Assembly: GCA_002354635.1 (NCBI GenBank)
Contig: DELZ01000004.1
Coordinates: 509,878 to 573,877 of the forward strand
Length of the DNA: 64,000 nucleotides
Reading direction: 5' to 3'
DNA from: Sphingomonadales bacterium UBA2683
Lineage (GTDB): Bacteria > Pseudomonadota > Alphaproteobacteria > Sphingomonadales > Sphingomonadaceae
This document shows positions 51,130-59,913 of the stretch, in pieces; within the stretch, counting starts at the first letter, position 1; every line of letters begins with the position of its first letter. Below the pieces are notes generated by a model. It worked only from the letters and a program-made list of their open reading frames with translations, made no database searches and was not told the origin of the DNA. The position numbers and the translations under genes are program-made.

Positions 51130-52347
51130 CTAATCAAGCAGTTCAACAGCTTTTCTCTTATGCTCAGGCGCTAGATGTGCATAGCGCAACGTCATTTCGT
51201 AATCACTATGTCCCAGCAGCTCTCTGATTGCGTTTAAATCGACCCCTGCCATAGCCAGGCGTGATGCAAAATGATGCCGCATGTCATGCCAACGAAAATT
51301 GACAATTCCCGCTTGTTTTAAGATTGCTGTCCACGATCTTTTCACATTGTTAAAACGCATGCCATCAGCATTTTGAAATACCCTGCCTGAAGATTTTGCG
51401 CATTGCTTCTGCCAACGGACCAATACATCCAGACAAGTGCGGTTCATTGGAATATGTCTGGTTTTGCCTGACTTTGCCGTTTCGCCAACAACAGCAATTG
51501 ATCTCACGGTAAAATCGACATGCTGCCACTTAAGATCGAATACCTCCCCTCGCCGCATACCGGTGTGCAGCGAAAGTACGATCATTGGCTTGAGGTGATC
51601 CGTGAACGCACACTTCTTGAAATCAAGAAGTTTACGATAGCCGCGTTCACGTCGCCACTGGTTTGCACTGTCCCGTTCATCGCACCTGCGTTCCTCGCGC
51701 CGATCTAACGCATCGAACAGCGACTTCAGTTCTTCATCATTGAGATAGCGAACACGCGGTCTGGTATCCTCTCTCGCCTTCTTTACTTTGGCGATCGGAT
51801 TTTGTTCAATGATCTCAAAATCGACCGCCCGGTTAAAGACTGCTTTTATGGATGCGATGTCGCGATTAATGGTTGTTGTTTTGTTGCCCACAGCAATCCG
51901 GCTAGCTCTCCACCGTTCCAGATCAATAACGCTCACATCATCCAATTTTCTTTTCAAAAAACCTTTGAACACGGTCCGGATCCGTTTGATATTTTGCTCG
52001 TGTGCCTTTTGATGAGATTGAGCCCAGGGTTGGAAAAACAGATCGATAAACTCACCTAGCGTGATTGCCCTCGCGTTTGATCTTTTCTCATCCATCGGAT
52101 CAATACCGGAATGATACTGTGAAATTATTTGTTTAGCCTGATTTCTTGCTTGTCCAACGGCCATGGAGTCTGCACGTCCAAGCCGCCAACGCTTGCCGCG
52201 ATCATATTCGCAGTAGAATGATTTAACGCCCGAAGGTTGCACGCGAACCAGAAAACCATTTAAACGGCTATCTCTAATTTCATAAGGTCTTTTAGCCAAT
52301 TTGGCACGGTCTATGACAGTCTGTGTAAGTGCAGTTTGCACGGCCAT
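51130..52347 (-). CDS. int: Tyrosine recombinase (ICE integrase)
   Basis: A 405-residue phage-type integrase with an N-terminal arm-binding DUF4102-like region, a SAM-like core-binding domain and a catalytic domain. Catalytic residues are the Arg in L-H-T-G-M-R-R-G-E (near 265), H-x-x-R in W-H-D-M-R-H-H-F (near 352-355), the second His in L-G-H-S (near 376) and the Tyr in L-R-Y-A-H (near 386). It ends the ICE beside the attachment site and would catalyse integration into, and excision from, the tRNA 3' end. Confidence 0.94.
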   Translation of the reverse strand: MAVQTALTQTVIDRAKLAKRPYEIRDSRLNGFLVRVQPSGVKSFYCEYDRGKRWRLGRADSMAVGQARNQAKQIISQYHSGIDPMDEKRSNARAITLGEFIDLFFQPWAQSHQKAHEQNIKRIRTVFKGFLKRKLDDVSVIDLERWRASRIAVGNKTTTINRDIASIKAVFNRAVDFEIIEQNPIAKVKKAREDTRPRVRYLNDEELKSLFDALDRREERRCDERDSANQWRRERGYRKLLDFKKCAFTDHLKPMIVLSLHTGMRRGEVFDLKWQHVDFTVRSIAVVGETAKSGKTRHIPMNRTCLDVLVRWQKQCAKSSGRVFQNADGMRFNNVKRSWTAILKQAGIVNFRWHDMRHHFASRLAMAGVDLNAIRELLGHSDYEMTLRYAHLAPEHKRKAVELLD

Positions 52348-52399
52348 TTCCTTTCTATCTCAACACACGCACTTTTTCTGTAAGTGCAATGTAAGTGCA
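52324..52399. repeat. Direct repeats near the attachment site (candidate integrase arm sites)
   Basis: TGTAAGTGCA occurs three times, at 52324-52333 (inside the first codons of int), 52379-52388 and 52390-52399. The spacing and location between int and the attachment core suit arm-type binding sites. Confidence 0.5.
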
Positions 52400-52544
52400 A
52401 AATGATGAAATCTGCCGGGATCAATGAGTACAAAACGGGAACATCGAAATCAAGCTATCTTTTTGATTTTATTGAATTTATAGTCCCAAATCATACCAAA
52501 TCGTCCCAGCAAATATCACGCATTAATCAGCTGGGGGTGTGGGG

Positions 52545-52576
52545 GTCGGAGGTTCGAATCCTCTCGTCCCGACCAG
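52545..52576 (+). other. Attachment site: 3' end of a tRNA gene (right ICE end)
   Basis: This is the T-arm and acceptor 3' strand of a tRNA: GGAGG-TTCGAAT-CCTCT (T-stem and loop), then CGTCCCG, discriminator A and CCA. No D-arm or anticodon arm lies to the left, so it is the duplicated 3' fragment created by integration, not a complete gene. Amino-acid identity cannot be read from this part. The polarity places the intact tRNA at the far-left ICE end. Confidence 0.85.
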
Positions 52577-52825
52577 TTTTCCAACGTAGATTGTTGAATC
52601 TCGATATTATCGGTGTGATTGCTGGTGACTTGCCGGTCTTCTGTCGGCAATATGCATAGCATCCGGAAGCCTCCATCCTCAAGTTGCACCGAGTGGTAAA
52701 ATCTTTTAACCAAAACCCGATGCCTTTTTCGGTATCGTGTTGCCGAAAATTTTCTCAATGCAGCTATGGGTAATCTAGGTGATATCAATATTGTTAAAGG
52801 CGGTTGCAACTCGGTCGAGCAGGAT

Positions 52826-54118
52826 ATGATGTTGGACCAAGATCGGTGGGCCCGCAATTTCCTGCGCGAACTGCTTGGATCTGCCATCGATTCGGCAAAC
52901 CCCGCCCTGCTTTTACCAAACTGCCTTCCCCCACCACCTCAGGGGCGCTGCATTGTTATTGGCGCTGGAAAGGCCGCTGCATCGATGGCGGCGGCGGTTG
53001 AGCACACATGGTCCGATGTCGATCTGTCGGGGTGCGTGTCGGTGCCCTATGGTTACCGCCAGGACTGCCACAAAATTGACGTTCATGAGGCTGGGCATCC
53101 TGTGCCCGACGAGCAATCGGTGCGCGCTGCTGAACAAATCTTGGCTGCTGTTCAAGATCTTGGCCCTGACGATCTGGTTCTGGCGCTGATTTCAGGTGGC
53201 GGATCGGCAACGCTTTGCCTCCCGGTTGAAGGTATAACACTGGCAGAAAAGCAGCTGACCAATCGCATGCTGTTGTCTTCGGGCCTTGACATTCGCACCA
53301 TGAACGCTGTCCGGCGACGTCTCTCAGCCGTCAAGGGAGGCAAGTTGGCGGCGGCGGCTTCACCGGCCCGCGTCATCACATTCGCCATTAGCGACATACC
53401 TGGTGACGAAGCGGAAGCGATCGCATCCGGGCCAACGGCGTCCAATCTGCCTGACGCAAAGCTGACCGGAATTATTGATTCCTTGGGGCCGAAATTGCCA
53501 GCCTCCGTTCGCGCATTGCTTGCCCGGCCGGAGAAACCGGTGTCCAACGACAACGCTGATCCGATCCGCTTGATTGCCACTGCAAAAGGTGCGCTTACCG
53601 CCGCTGCCGATCTGGCGGAAAAGCGAAATATCACGCCGATAATCCTGGGCGATGCCATAGAAGGAGAAGCAAGCGATGTCGGACGAGACATGGCCTGCCG
53701 GGCGTTGAAAAATACCGGTCCCTGTGTCCTGCTTTCAGGCGGCGAAACAACCGTCACTGTCGGTGACGCAAAGGCTGGTCGTGGCGGGCGCAACACTGAG
53801 TTCCTTCTGGCCTTGGTCAAGGAACTGAATGGTCATTCCGGTGTTTGGGCGCTTGCCGCTGATACGGACGGTGAGGACGGCTCCAATCTGGGAGCGGCAG
53901 GGGCCATTGCAGGACCTGATACGTTAGACCGCGCCGTAAAAGCCGGGCTTGATCCGGCGGCTTCGCTTGCAGGGCATGACAGCGGAAGCTTTTTCGCAGC
54001 CCTGGATGACCTCCTCATTACTGGCCCCACTCTGACCAATGTCAATGATTTCAGGGCGATACTTATCATGCCGCACGATCGTGGCGCCCCAGAATACAGA
54101 GAACCCCTTAAAATCTGA
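52826..54118 (+). CDS. Glycerate 2-kinase (MOFRL family)
   Basis: A 430-residue kinase of the GckA/TtuD type. The N-terminal DUF4147 part has V-I-G-A-G-K-A-A-A-S-M and the conserved L-I-S-G-G-G-S-A; the C-terminal MOFRL motif reads R-G-G-R-N-T-E-F, close to the M-O-F-R-L consensus region. It phosphorylates D-glycerate to 2-phosphoglycerate. The ATG at 52826 (AGGAT in front) gives the usual length; an upstream ATG at 52766 adds 20 unsupported residues. First chromosomal gene after the ICE. Confidence 0.88.
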   Translation: MMLDQDRWARNFLRELLGSAIDSANPALLLPNCLPPPPQGRCIVIGAGKAAASMAAAVEHTWSDVDLSGCVSVPYGYRQDCHKIDVHEAGHPVPDEQSVRAAEQILAAVQDLGPDDLVLALISGGGSATLCLPVEGITLAEKQLTNRMLLSSGLDIRTMNAVRRRLSAVKGGKLAAAASPARVITFAISDIPGDEAEAIASGPTASNLPDAKLTGIIDSLGPKLPASVRALLARPEKPVSNDNADPIRLIATAKGALTAAADLAEKRNITPIILGDAIEGEASDVGRDMACRALKNTGPCVLLSGGETTVTVGDAKAGRGGRNTEFLLALVKELNGHSGVWALAADTDGEDGSNLGAAGAIAGPDTLDRAVKAGLDPAASLAGHDSGSFFAALDDLLITGPTLTNVNDFRAILIMPHDRGAPEYREPLKI

Positions 54119-54360
54119 GCAACTTGCGGACGCGGTTGCCCGGCATTTTCAGGAACGCATTTTCCAAGGAACACTTCCCCCGGGGAAAGGCTGCTGGCTG
54201 AACGAGCACTTGCTAATAAGTTGGGCATTTCCAGGCACTCACTGCGGACCGTCTTCAACCGGCTGATTGGTCGGGGACTCGTGATGGTAGATGCCAATGG
54301 AGCTTGTGTCGGACGTAAACACGCAACGGTAATAAATACGCAATCGGCAAAAGTTTGGAA
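54081..54360 (+). pseudogene. Frameshifted and truncated GntR-family regulator
   Basis: Frame one encodes S-E-Q-L-A-D-A-V-A-R-H-F-Q-E-R-I-F-Q-G-T-L-P-P-G and then turns to nonsense. The continuation (E-R-L-L-A-E-R-A-L-A-N-K-L-G-I-S-R-H, then L-R-T-V-F-N-R-L-I-G-R-G-L-V) is in another phase starting within the run CCCCCGGGG near 54180. Together they make a GntR winged helix-turn-helix. The effector-binding domain is missing: the frame runs into the opposite-strand peptidase gene. Start GTG 54081 is a guess; the 3' limit is approximate. Confidence 0.7.
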
Positions 54361-54415
54361 AACCGAAACCTGCGGGCGACAGACAGGCTGGCCGGAACAG
54401 CAGTCCGATCAGTCC

Positions 54416-55576
54416 TCAGCCAAACGGTCTATACAAATCCTGCTGCGGCTCCGTAAACCACTGCGGTCCGGAATCTGTCATATAGAAATGATCCTCCAGC
54501 CGGATACCGAACCGGCCCGGCACGACGATCATCGGTTCGTTGGAAAAACACATACCCGTCGCCAGCGGTGTCCGGTCGCCCTTTACCAGATAGGGGCCCT
54601 CGTGGATATCGAGGCCGATACCGTGGCCGGTGCGGTGGGGCAGACCGGGCAGAGCATAGTCCGGGCCCAGGCCGTAGCCGATCAGCACATCGCGGGCGGC
54701 CTGGTCGACCACCTCGCAGGGCGTGCCGATGGCTGCAGCATCGAAAGCGGCCTGCTGGGCTTCCTTTTCGATGTGCCACAGCTTCTCGATCTCCCTGTCC
54801 AGTCGGGACAGGGCATAGGTGCGGGTGATGTCGGAATTATAGCCGTCGATGGTGCAGCCGGTGTCGATCAGGATCAGCTCGCCCTGCTGCAGTTCAGGAT
54901 CGCCCGGAACGCCGTGCGGGTGGGAAGTCGCTTCACCAAATTGCACGGCGCAGAAGCTGTTGCCGCTATCGGCGCCACCAGCGCGGTGCAGGCGGTCGAT
55001 TTCCGCAATAACTTGGCTGGCCTTCATGCCCGGCCTGATCCATTCGGAGATCAGCCGATGGACGGAGCGGGTGAGCTGCATGGCGGCGATCATCAGGTCG
55101 ATTTCCCGCGACGATTTTGTTGCGCGCAGCGGCGCTATAATTGCTGCAGCAGAGCCGCAAGCGATCGCTTTTTCGCGCTGGCCCAGCGCATCGAACAGGC
55201 GGGCGGCATGGCCGTAAGAACATTCGGGATCGAGCGCGCATCGTCGGCAGCCCTTTTCGGCCAGCAACGAGGCGATAAGGACAAACGGGTTTTCATGCTC
55301 CTCCCAGAACGCCATGTCCGGAATCTGGGGGAATTTGGCCCGGATCGCGGATTCCTCGAACTTCGGACAGATAAAGAGAATGCGGTCCTGCGTAATCAGC
55401 ACACCGACAAAGCGCTCACTTTCGTAGAAGGCCTCGCCGAAGAAATAGCGCAAGTTGCTGCCCGGCGTGATGAGCACCGCATCTACATCGCTATCCGACA
55501 TCGACTGGCGCAACATGTTCAGCCGCTGTTGACGTTCGGCGTCACCGATCGATGGCGGTCGCGATGCTGTGGTCAT
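54416..55576 (-). CDS. M24-family metallopeptidase (Xaa-Pro dipeptidase/aminopeptidase-like)
   Basis: A 386-residue pita-bread peptidase with a creatinase-type N-terminal domain. Metal ligands are visible: Asp in I-D-T-G-C-T-I-D-G-Y-N-S-D-I-T-R-T, His in H-R-T-G-H-G-I-G-L-D-I-H-E-G-P, Glu in F-S-N-E-P-M-I and the last Glu in R-L-E-D-H-F. It cleaves dipeptides or N-terminal residues, often before proline. Good GGAG site. Next gene on the right is a separate serine hydrolase with 57 bases between. Confidence 0.88.
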   Translation of the reverse strand: MTTASRPPSIGDAERQQRLNMLRQSMSDSDVDAVLITPGSNLRYFFGEAFYESERFVGVLITQDRILFICPKFEESAIRAKFPQIPDMAFWEEHENPFVLIASLLAEKGCRRCALDPECSYGHAARLFDALGQREKAIACGSAAAIIAPLRATKSSREIDLMIAAMQLTRSVHRLISEWIRPGMKASQVIAEIDRLHRAGGADSGNSFCAVQFGEATSHPHGVPGDPELQQGELILIDTGCTIDGYNSDITRTYALSRLDREIEKLWHIEKEAQQAAFDAAAIGTPCEVVDQAARDVLIGYGLGPDYALPGLPHRTGHGIGLDIHEGPYLVKGDRTPLATGMCFSNEPMIVVPGRFGIRLEDHFYMTDSGPQWFTEPQQDLYRPFG

Positions 55577-55633
55577 GGTCGAATCTCCGGAATTGGAACA
55601 AATATATGCAAAGATGAGTGGTCAAGTCACGCG

Positions 55634-56788
55634 TCAGCCAACCGCCCGATAGGCAGCCGATTCCACCGCCGCCAGCACGCGCAGCGCGGCCTTGTCAGCA
55701 AAGGGGAGAAATTGCATCAGCACCAGACCGGCGAGATCGCTGGCAGGATCAATCCAGTAATAACAGTTGGGAAGCCCGGCCCAGGCCAGACTTCCCGCAG
55801 CCCGACCCTCGGGTCCCGTTCCCGGATTAATCAGAAAACCGAGTCCCCATCCGCAGTGCATCCCGGGAAACGGATCAAAGGTTTCAGACAGCAGCGGCAT
55901 CACGCTTTCCATGCGGCCCGCCCTTATCGCGCCAATCTGGTTTTGCGACATGGCATCAACAGTTTCTGCGCTGACAATCCGTTTACCTGCCAGCGTGCCG
56001 CGGTTCAGGATCATCCGCATGAATCGCATATAGTCCGCTGCCGTGGAATAGAGGCCCCCGCCGCCGGACTGGAATTCCGCCGCATCGCCGCCGCCAATTT
56101 CGATTGGAAAGGGCACGAGACCATCTTCCTGACGGGAGAGCAGCGGCACCCTGCGCTCGATCTTGTCCGGTGCAACGGCAAAGCCGCTATCTCCCATCCC
56201 GAGCGGCGCAAAAATATGCTCTTCCATATAGGCGCCAAGCGTCTGGCCGCTGGCGGTCTCGATCGCCAGACCGAGCCAGTCGGTGCTGACGCCGTACAGC
56301 CAGTCGCTACCCGGCTCAAACATCAGCGGCGCCGTGATGCTCGCGATGCTGGCGGGCGCGACGTCGCCCTGGACTTTCGCCATATCGGCGCTGGTGAAGG
56401 CATAGCCGAGACCGGAGCTGTGGGTCAGCAGATGGCGCACCGTGATCGGCTTTGTGGCGGGCTGCAGGATCGGCTTGCCGTCCGGTTCAAAGCCCTTGAG
56501 CACCTCGGGCCGGGCCAGCGCGGGCAGAACCCGGTCAATCGGTTCGTCCAGCGACAACAGGCCGCGCTCGACCAGCTGCATCGCGGCGACCGAGGTGACC
56601 GCCTTGGTCATGGAGGCGATCTGGAATATGCCGTCGAGCGCCATCGGCCTGCCGCTGACAGGATCAGCAAGACCGGATGCGGCGGACGCGAGGACAGTCT
56701 CGCTGTCTCCGATCATCGCTACCGCGCCGGCGACTGGCTGGTCAGCGACCGCCCGGTCGAGGGCTTGCTGGACGACCAGCGGTGCCAT
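55634..56788 (-). CDS. Serine hydrolase of the class C beta-lactamase family
   Basis: A 384-residue protein with the S-x-x-K motif I-A-S-M-T-K-A-V (near residue 59-62), a Y-G-V-S motif in the position of Y-x-N and a G-G-G-L-Y-S-T-A region typical of beta-lactamase-like esterases. Without a clear signal peptide it is more likely an esterase or peptidase than a resistance enzyme. The ATG at 56788 lies two bases after the fghA stop and is preferred over an upstream start inside fghA. Probably co-transcribed with adhC-fghA. Confidence 0.84.
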   Translation of the reverse strand: MAPLVVQQALDRAVADQPVAGAVAMIGDSETVLASAASGLADPVSGRPMALDGIFQIASMTKAVTSVAAMQLVERGLLSLDEPIDRVLPALARPEVLKGFEPDGKPILQPATKPITVRHLLTHSSGLGYAFTSADMAKVQGDVAPASIASITAPLMFEPGSDWLYGVSTDWLGLAIETASGQTLGAYMEEHIFAPLGMGDSGFAVAPDKIERRVPLLSRQEDGLVPFPIEIGGGDAAEFQSGGGGLYSTAADYMRFMRMILNRGTLAGKRIVSAETVDAMSQNQIGAIRAGRMESVMPLLSETFDPFPGMHCGWGLGFLINPGTGPEGRAAGSLAWAGLPNCYYWIDPASDLAGLVLMQFLPFADKAALRVLAAVESAAYRAVG

Positions 56789-56790
56789 GG

Positions 56791-57624
56791 TCACGATCCC
56801 AGCCGTTCGGCGTGCCATCGCAAATGATCGGCCATGAAGGTCGAGATAAAATAATAGCTGTGGTCATAGCCTTCGCGCATGTTCAGGGTGAGCGGTATCC
56901 CAGCCGCCTCGCAGGCTTCTGTGAGAAGGTCTGGCCTCAACTGCTCTTCAAGAAAATTGTCGGCGGTTCCCTGATCGACCAAAATGTCGGTTACGCGCGC
57001 ACCATCCTCAATCAGCGCGCAGGCATCATATTGCCGCCATGTCGCTTTATCGAGCCCCAGATACCGGCCCAGCGCCTTCTTGCCCCAGGGGCAGCCGGTC
57101 GGTGCGACGATCGGCGAGAAAGCAGAGATGCTATTATAGCGGTCGGGGTTCCGCAAGCCGATGGTCAGTGCGCCGTGGCCGCCCATGCTATGGCCGAAAA
57201 TGCCCTGCCGACCGATATCGACCGGGAATTCTTCCGCGATCAGATCGGGCAATTCCCGCTCTATATAGCTGCGCATCTGATAATGTTCGGACCATGGTTC
57301 TTCGGTGGCATCGACGTAGAAACCGGCGCCCTGCCCCATGTCATATGCGCCGTCGTCAGGCACGCCTTCGCCGCGCGGAGAGGTATCGGGCGCGACGATG
57401 ATCAGACCGAGCTCGCTGGCTGCCCGGCGATATTCGCCTTTCTCCATGACGTTGGCGTGGGTGCAGGTCAGACCGGACAGATACCAGAGTAGCGGCAGCT
57501 TCGTGCCCTCCGCGTGATCCGGCACATAGACGGCGAAGGTCATGTCGGTGCCGGTCGCGCTAGACGCGTGGCTATAGACGCCCTGGGTGCCGGCGTAGCT
57601 ACGGTTGAACGAAACCGTCTCCAT
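56791..57624 (-). CDS. fghA: S-formylglutathione hydrolase
   Basis: A 277-residue esterase-D family enzyme. The catalytic Ser is in G-H-S-M-G-G-H-G-A-L, Asp in V-D-Q-G-T-A-D and His in G-Y-D-H-S-Y-Y-F. It hydrolyses S-formylglutathione to formate and glutathione, the second step of formaldehyde detoxification. The ATG at 57624 overlaps the adhC stop (TGATG), so the two pathway enzymes are translationally coupled. Confidence 0.95.
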   Translation of the reverse strand: METVSFNRSYAGTQGVYSHASSATGTDMTFAVYVPDHAEGTKLPLLWYLSGLTCTHANVMEKGEYRRAASELGLIIVAPDTSPRGEGVPDDGAYDMGQGAGFYVDATEEPWSEHYQMRSYIERELPDLIAEEFPVDIGRQGIFGHSMGGHGALTIGLRNPDRYNSISAFSPIVAPTGCPWGKKALGRYLGLDKATWRQYDACALIEDGARVTDILVDQGTADNFLEEQLRPDLLTEACEAAGIPLTLNMREGYDHSYYFISTFMADHLRWHAERLGS

Positions 57625-58733
57625 CAAAAGACCACGACGCTGCGGATGCTATCGCCAGCGTGCATCAGGTCAAAACCCTTGTTGATCTCGTCGAGCGTCA
57701 ACGTGTGGGTGATCATAGGATCAATCTCGATCTTGCCGTTGACATACCAGTCGACGATTTTCGGTACGTCGGTGCGGCCACGCGCACCACCGAAGGCTGT
57801 GCCCTTCCAGACCCGCCCGGTGACCAGCTGGAACGGCCGGGTCGAAATTTCCTTGCCGGCTTCGGCGACGCCGATGATGATGCTTTCACCCCAGCCGCGG
57901 TGGCAGGCTTCCAGCGCCTGGCGCATCACGTCGGTATTGCCGGTGCAGTCGAACGTATAGTCGGCACCGCCGTCGGTCAGTTGGACCAGATGCTCGACGA
58001 TATCACCGTCAATTTTGTTCGGATTGACGAAATGGGTCATGCCGAATTTCCTGCCCCATTCCTCGCGGTCGTCGTTGATATCGACGCCGATGATCTTGTC
58101 CGCTCCCACCATCCGCGCGCCCTGCAGCACGTTGAGGCCGATACCGCCGAGGCCGAAGACGATGACGTTGGCGCCGGGTTCCACCTTGGCGGTGTTGACG
58201 ACCGCGCCGACGCCGGTGGTGACGCCGCAGCCGATATAGCAGCTGGTGTTGAACGGGGCGTCGGTGCGGATTTTCGCCACAGCGATTTCCGGCAGGACGA
58301 TGAAATTGGAAAAGGTAGAACAGCCCATATAATGATAGATGGCCTCGCCCTTGTAGGACATGCGGCTGGTGCCGTCGGGCATCAGGCCCTGCCCCTGGGT
58401 CGAGCGGATCGCGGTGCACAGGTTGGTCTTGCCGGACAGGCAGCTTTTGCACTGGCGGCATTCCGGCGTGTAGAGCGGGATCACATGGTCGTCGGGCTTG
58501 ACGCTGGTGACACCCGGACCGACTTCGCGGACAATTCCCGCGCCTTCATGCCCAAGCACACAGGGGAATTTACCTTCGCTGTCCAGCCCGTCGAGCGTGT
58601 AGGCGTCGGTATGGCAGATGCCGGTGGCCATGATTTCAACCAGCACCTCGCCAGCTTTCGGTCCCTCCAGATCCAGCTCGACAATCTCGAGCGGCTTCTT
58701 GGCTTCGAATGCAACGGCGGCGCGGGTCTTCAT
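57624..58733 (-). CDS. adhC: S-(hydroxymethyl)glutathione dehydrogenase / class III alcohol dehydrogenase
   Basis: A 369-residue zinc-dependent dehydrogenase. Catalytic zinc ligands are in T-G-I-C-H-T-D and L-G-H-E-G, the structural zinc in C-R-Q-C-K-S-C-L-S-G-K-T-N-L-C, and the NAD-binding glycines in V-F-G-L-G-G-I-G-L. The class III arginine is in the expected S-I-R-S-V region. It oxidises the spontaneous glutathione-formaldehyde adduct. Forms an operon with fghA; the purU gene just upstream on the other strand also handles one-carbon units. Confidence 0.96.
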   Translation of the reverse strand: MKTRAAVAFEAKKPLEIVELDLEGPKAGEVLVEIMATGICHTDAYTLDGLDSEGKFPCVLGHEGAGIVREVGPGVTSVKPDDHVIPLYTPECRQCKSCLSGKTNLCTAIRSTQGQGLMPDGTSRMSYKGEAIYHYMGCSTFSNFIVLPEIAVAKIRTDAPFNTSCYIGCGVTTGVGAVVNTAKVEPGANVIVFGLGGIGLNVLQGARMVGADKIIGVDINDDREEWGRKFGMTHFVNPNKIDGDIVEHLVQLTDGGADYTFDCTGNTDVMRQALEACHRGWGESIIIGVAEAGKEISTRPFQLVTGRVWKGTAFGGARGRTDVPKIVDWYVNGKIEIDPMITHTLTLDEINKGFDLMHAGDSIRSVVVF

Positions 58734-58968
58734 AGTTGCTGTTTCCTTTTTCTGATCGGGTGAACCTTACCTTGGTATAGGGCCCGCACTCGCCAAGATA
58801 AACGGGTTAATTGCGCGCAAGTTCGATAGTGGTCTTCATATGGCAGCCATTCTCCGGCGCCGGCCGAAAAAGCCGCGCCCTGTGCAATAATCGGCACTGC
58901 GGGCCGATAAAGGTCTAGCCAGGCCCGATCATTCATCGCATGAAGCGCGGAATTATTTGGGTGGGAAT

Positions 58969-59835
58969 ATGCAGATACCGACGGACCGACAGATATTGAC
59001 CTTGTCCTGCCCGGACCAGCCGGGGCTGGTCGCGAACATGGCCCGGATACTGGCCGACCATGGGGGCAATATTGTCGATTCCCAGCAATATAATGACACC
59101 GAGACCCACCGGTTCTTCATCCGCGTGGTGTTCGATCTGGCGGAAGGCGCCAAGGCAGCATTGGTTGCCGATGCCTTGGCACCTGTCGCGGCTGAAAAGC
59201 AGATGGAATGGAAATTGCGGCGGAGCGATGACCGGCCGAAAGTGATGATCATGGTCTCAAAGTTCGACCATTGCCTCGGTGACCTGCTCTATCGCCAGCG
59301 GATCGGGGAATTGCCAATGGATGTCGTCGGCATAATCTGCAACCATCCGCGTGAATTGCTCGGCACCACGTTTATCGGCGATATTCCCTTTCACTATCTG
59401 CCGGTCACGGGAGACAGCAAGCCGCAGCAGGAAGCACGGATCAAGCAGCTGGTCAGCGAAAGCGGCGCCGAACTGGTCGTGCTGGCGCGCTATATGCAGA
59501 TTCTGTCCGATGATCTTGCCGGATTTCTATCTGGTCGCTGTATCAATATCCATCACAGCTTCCTGCCTGGTTTCAAGGGGGCCAAGCCCTATCATCAGGC
59601 GCATGCACGTGGCGTCAAGATGATCGGTGCCACCGCCCATTATGTGACCGCCGATCTCGACGAGGGTCCGATCATCCATCAGGACGTGGAGGCCATCAGC
59701 CACACCGACACGCCAGAGGCGCTGGTCAGCAAGGGGCGCGATATCGAGCGGCGCGTGCTGGCAAAAGCGGTGCGCTATCATCTGGCCGACCGGGTCTTTC
59801 TGAACGGGCACAAGACAATCGTGTTCAAGGACTGA
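58969..59835 (+). CDS. purU: Formyltetrahydrofolate deformylase
   Basis: A 288-residue protein with an N-terminal ACT domain (L-S-C-P-D-Q-P-G-L-V-A-N) and a C-terminal formyltransferase-fold domain with the catalytic pattern N-I-H-H-S-F-L-P and T-A-D-L-D-E-G-P-I-I. It releases formate from 10-formyl-THF and balances the folate pool. The ATG at 58969 follows GGGTGGG; an upstream TTG at 58957 is less likely. Divergent from adhC with a 235-base gap. Confidence 0.95.
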   Translation: MQIPTDRQILTLSCPDQPGLVANMARILADHGGNIVDSQQYNDTETHRFFIRVVFDLAEGAKAALVADALAPVAAEKQMEWKLRRSDDRPKVMIMVSKFDHCLGDLLYRQRIGELPMDVVGIICNHPRELLGTTFIGDIPFHYLPVTGDSKPQQEARIKQLVSESGAELVVLARYMQILSDDLAGFLSGRCINIHHSFLPGFKGAKPYHQAHARGVKMIGATAHYVTADLDEGPIIHQDVEAISHTDTPEALVSKGRDIERRVLAKAVRYHLADRVFLNGHKTIVFKD

Positions 59836-59913
59836 CGTTTATGGCGGTGGCAGTTGATGCTAGCTTGGCTGATGGAAGCCAGCGACGCGCAAATTTACAG
59901 GGGACGGCAAACC

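Noticed and set aside
52480..52576. Complete tRNA gene
   Set aside because: Only the T-arm and acceptor 3' strand are present; no D-arm or anticodon arm can be folded upstream.
55634..56788. Beta-lactamase resistance gene
   Set aside because: It has the S-x-x-K fold motif but lacks a clear signal peptide and sits with formaldehyde-pathway genes; an esterase-like hydrolase is more likely.
54221..56827. Long + strand open frame of 868 codons
   Set aside because: It runs antisense to the M24 peptidase and serine hydrolase genes, both with intact catalytic motifs; only its first part is real (the GntR remnant).
57660..58763. 367-codon + strand open frame
   Set aside because: Mirror of adhC on the other strand.
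58730..58936. Possible 68-residue - strand gene upstream of adhC
   Set aside because: Overlaps the adhC start region, no recognisable motif and no good ribosome site; more likely the adhC/purU divergent promoter region.
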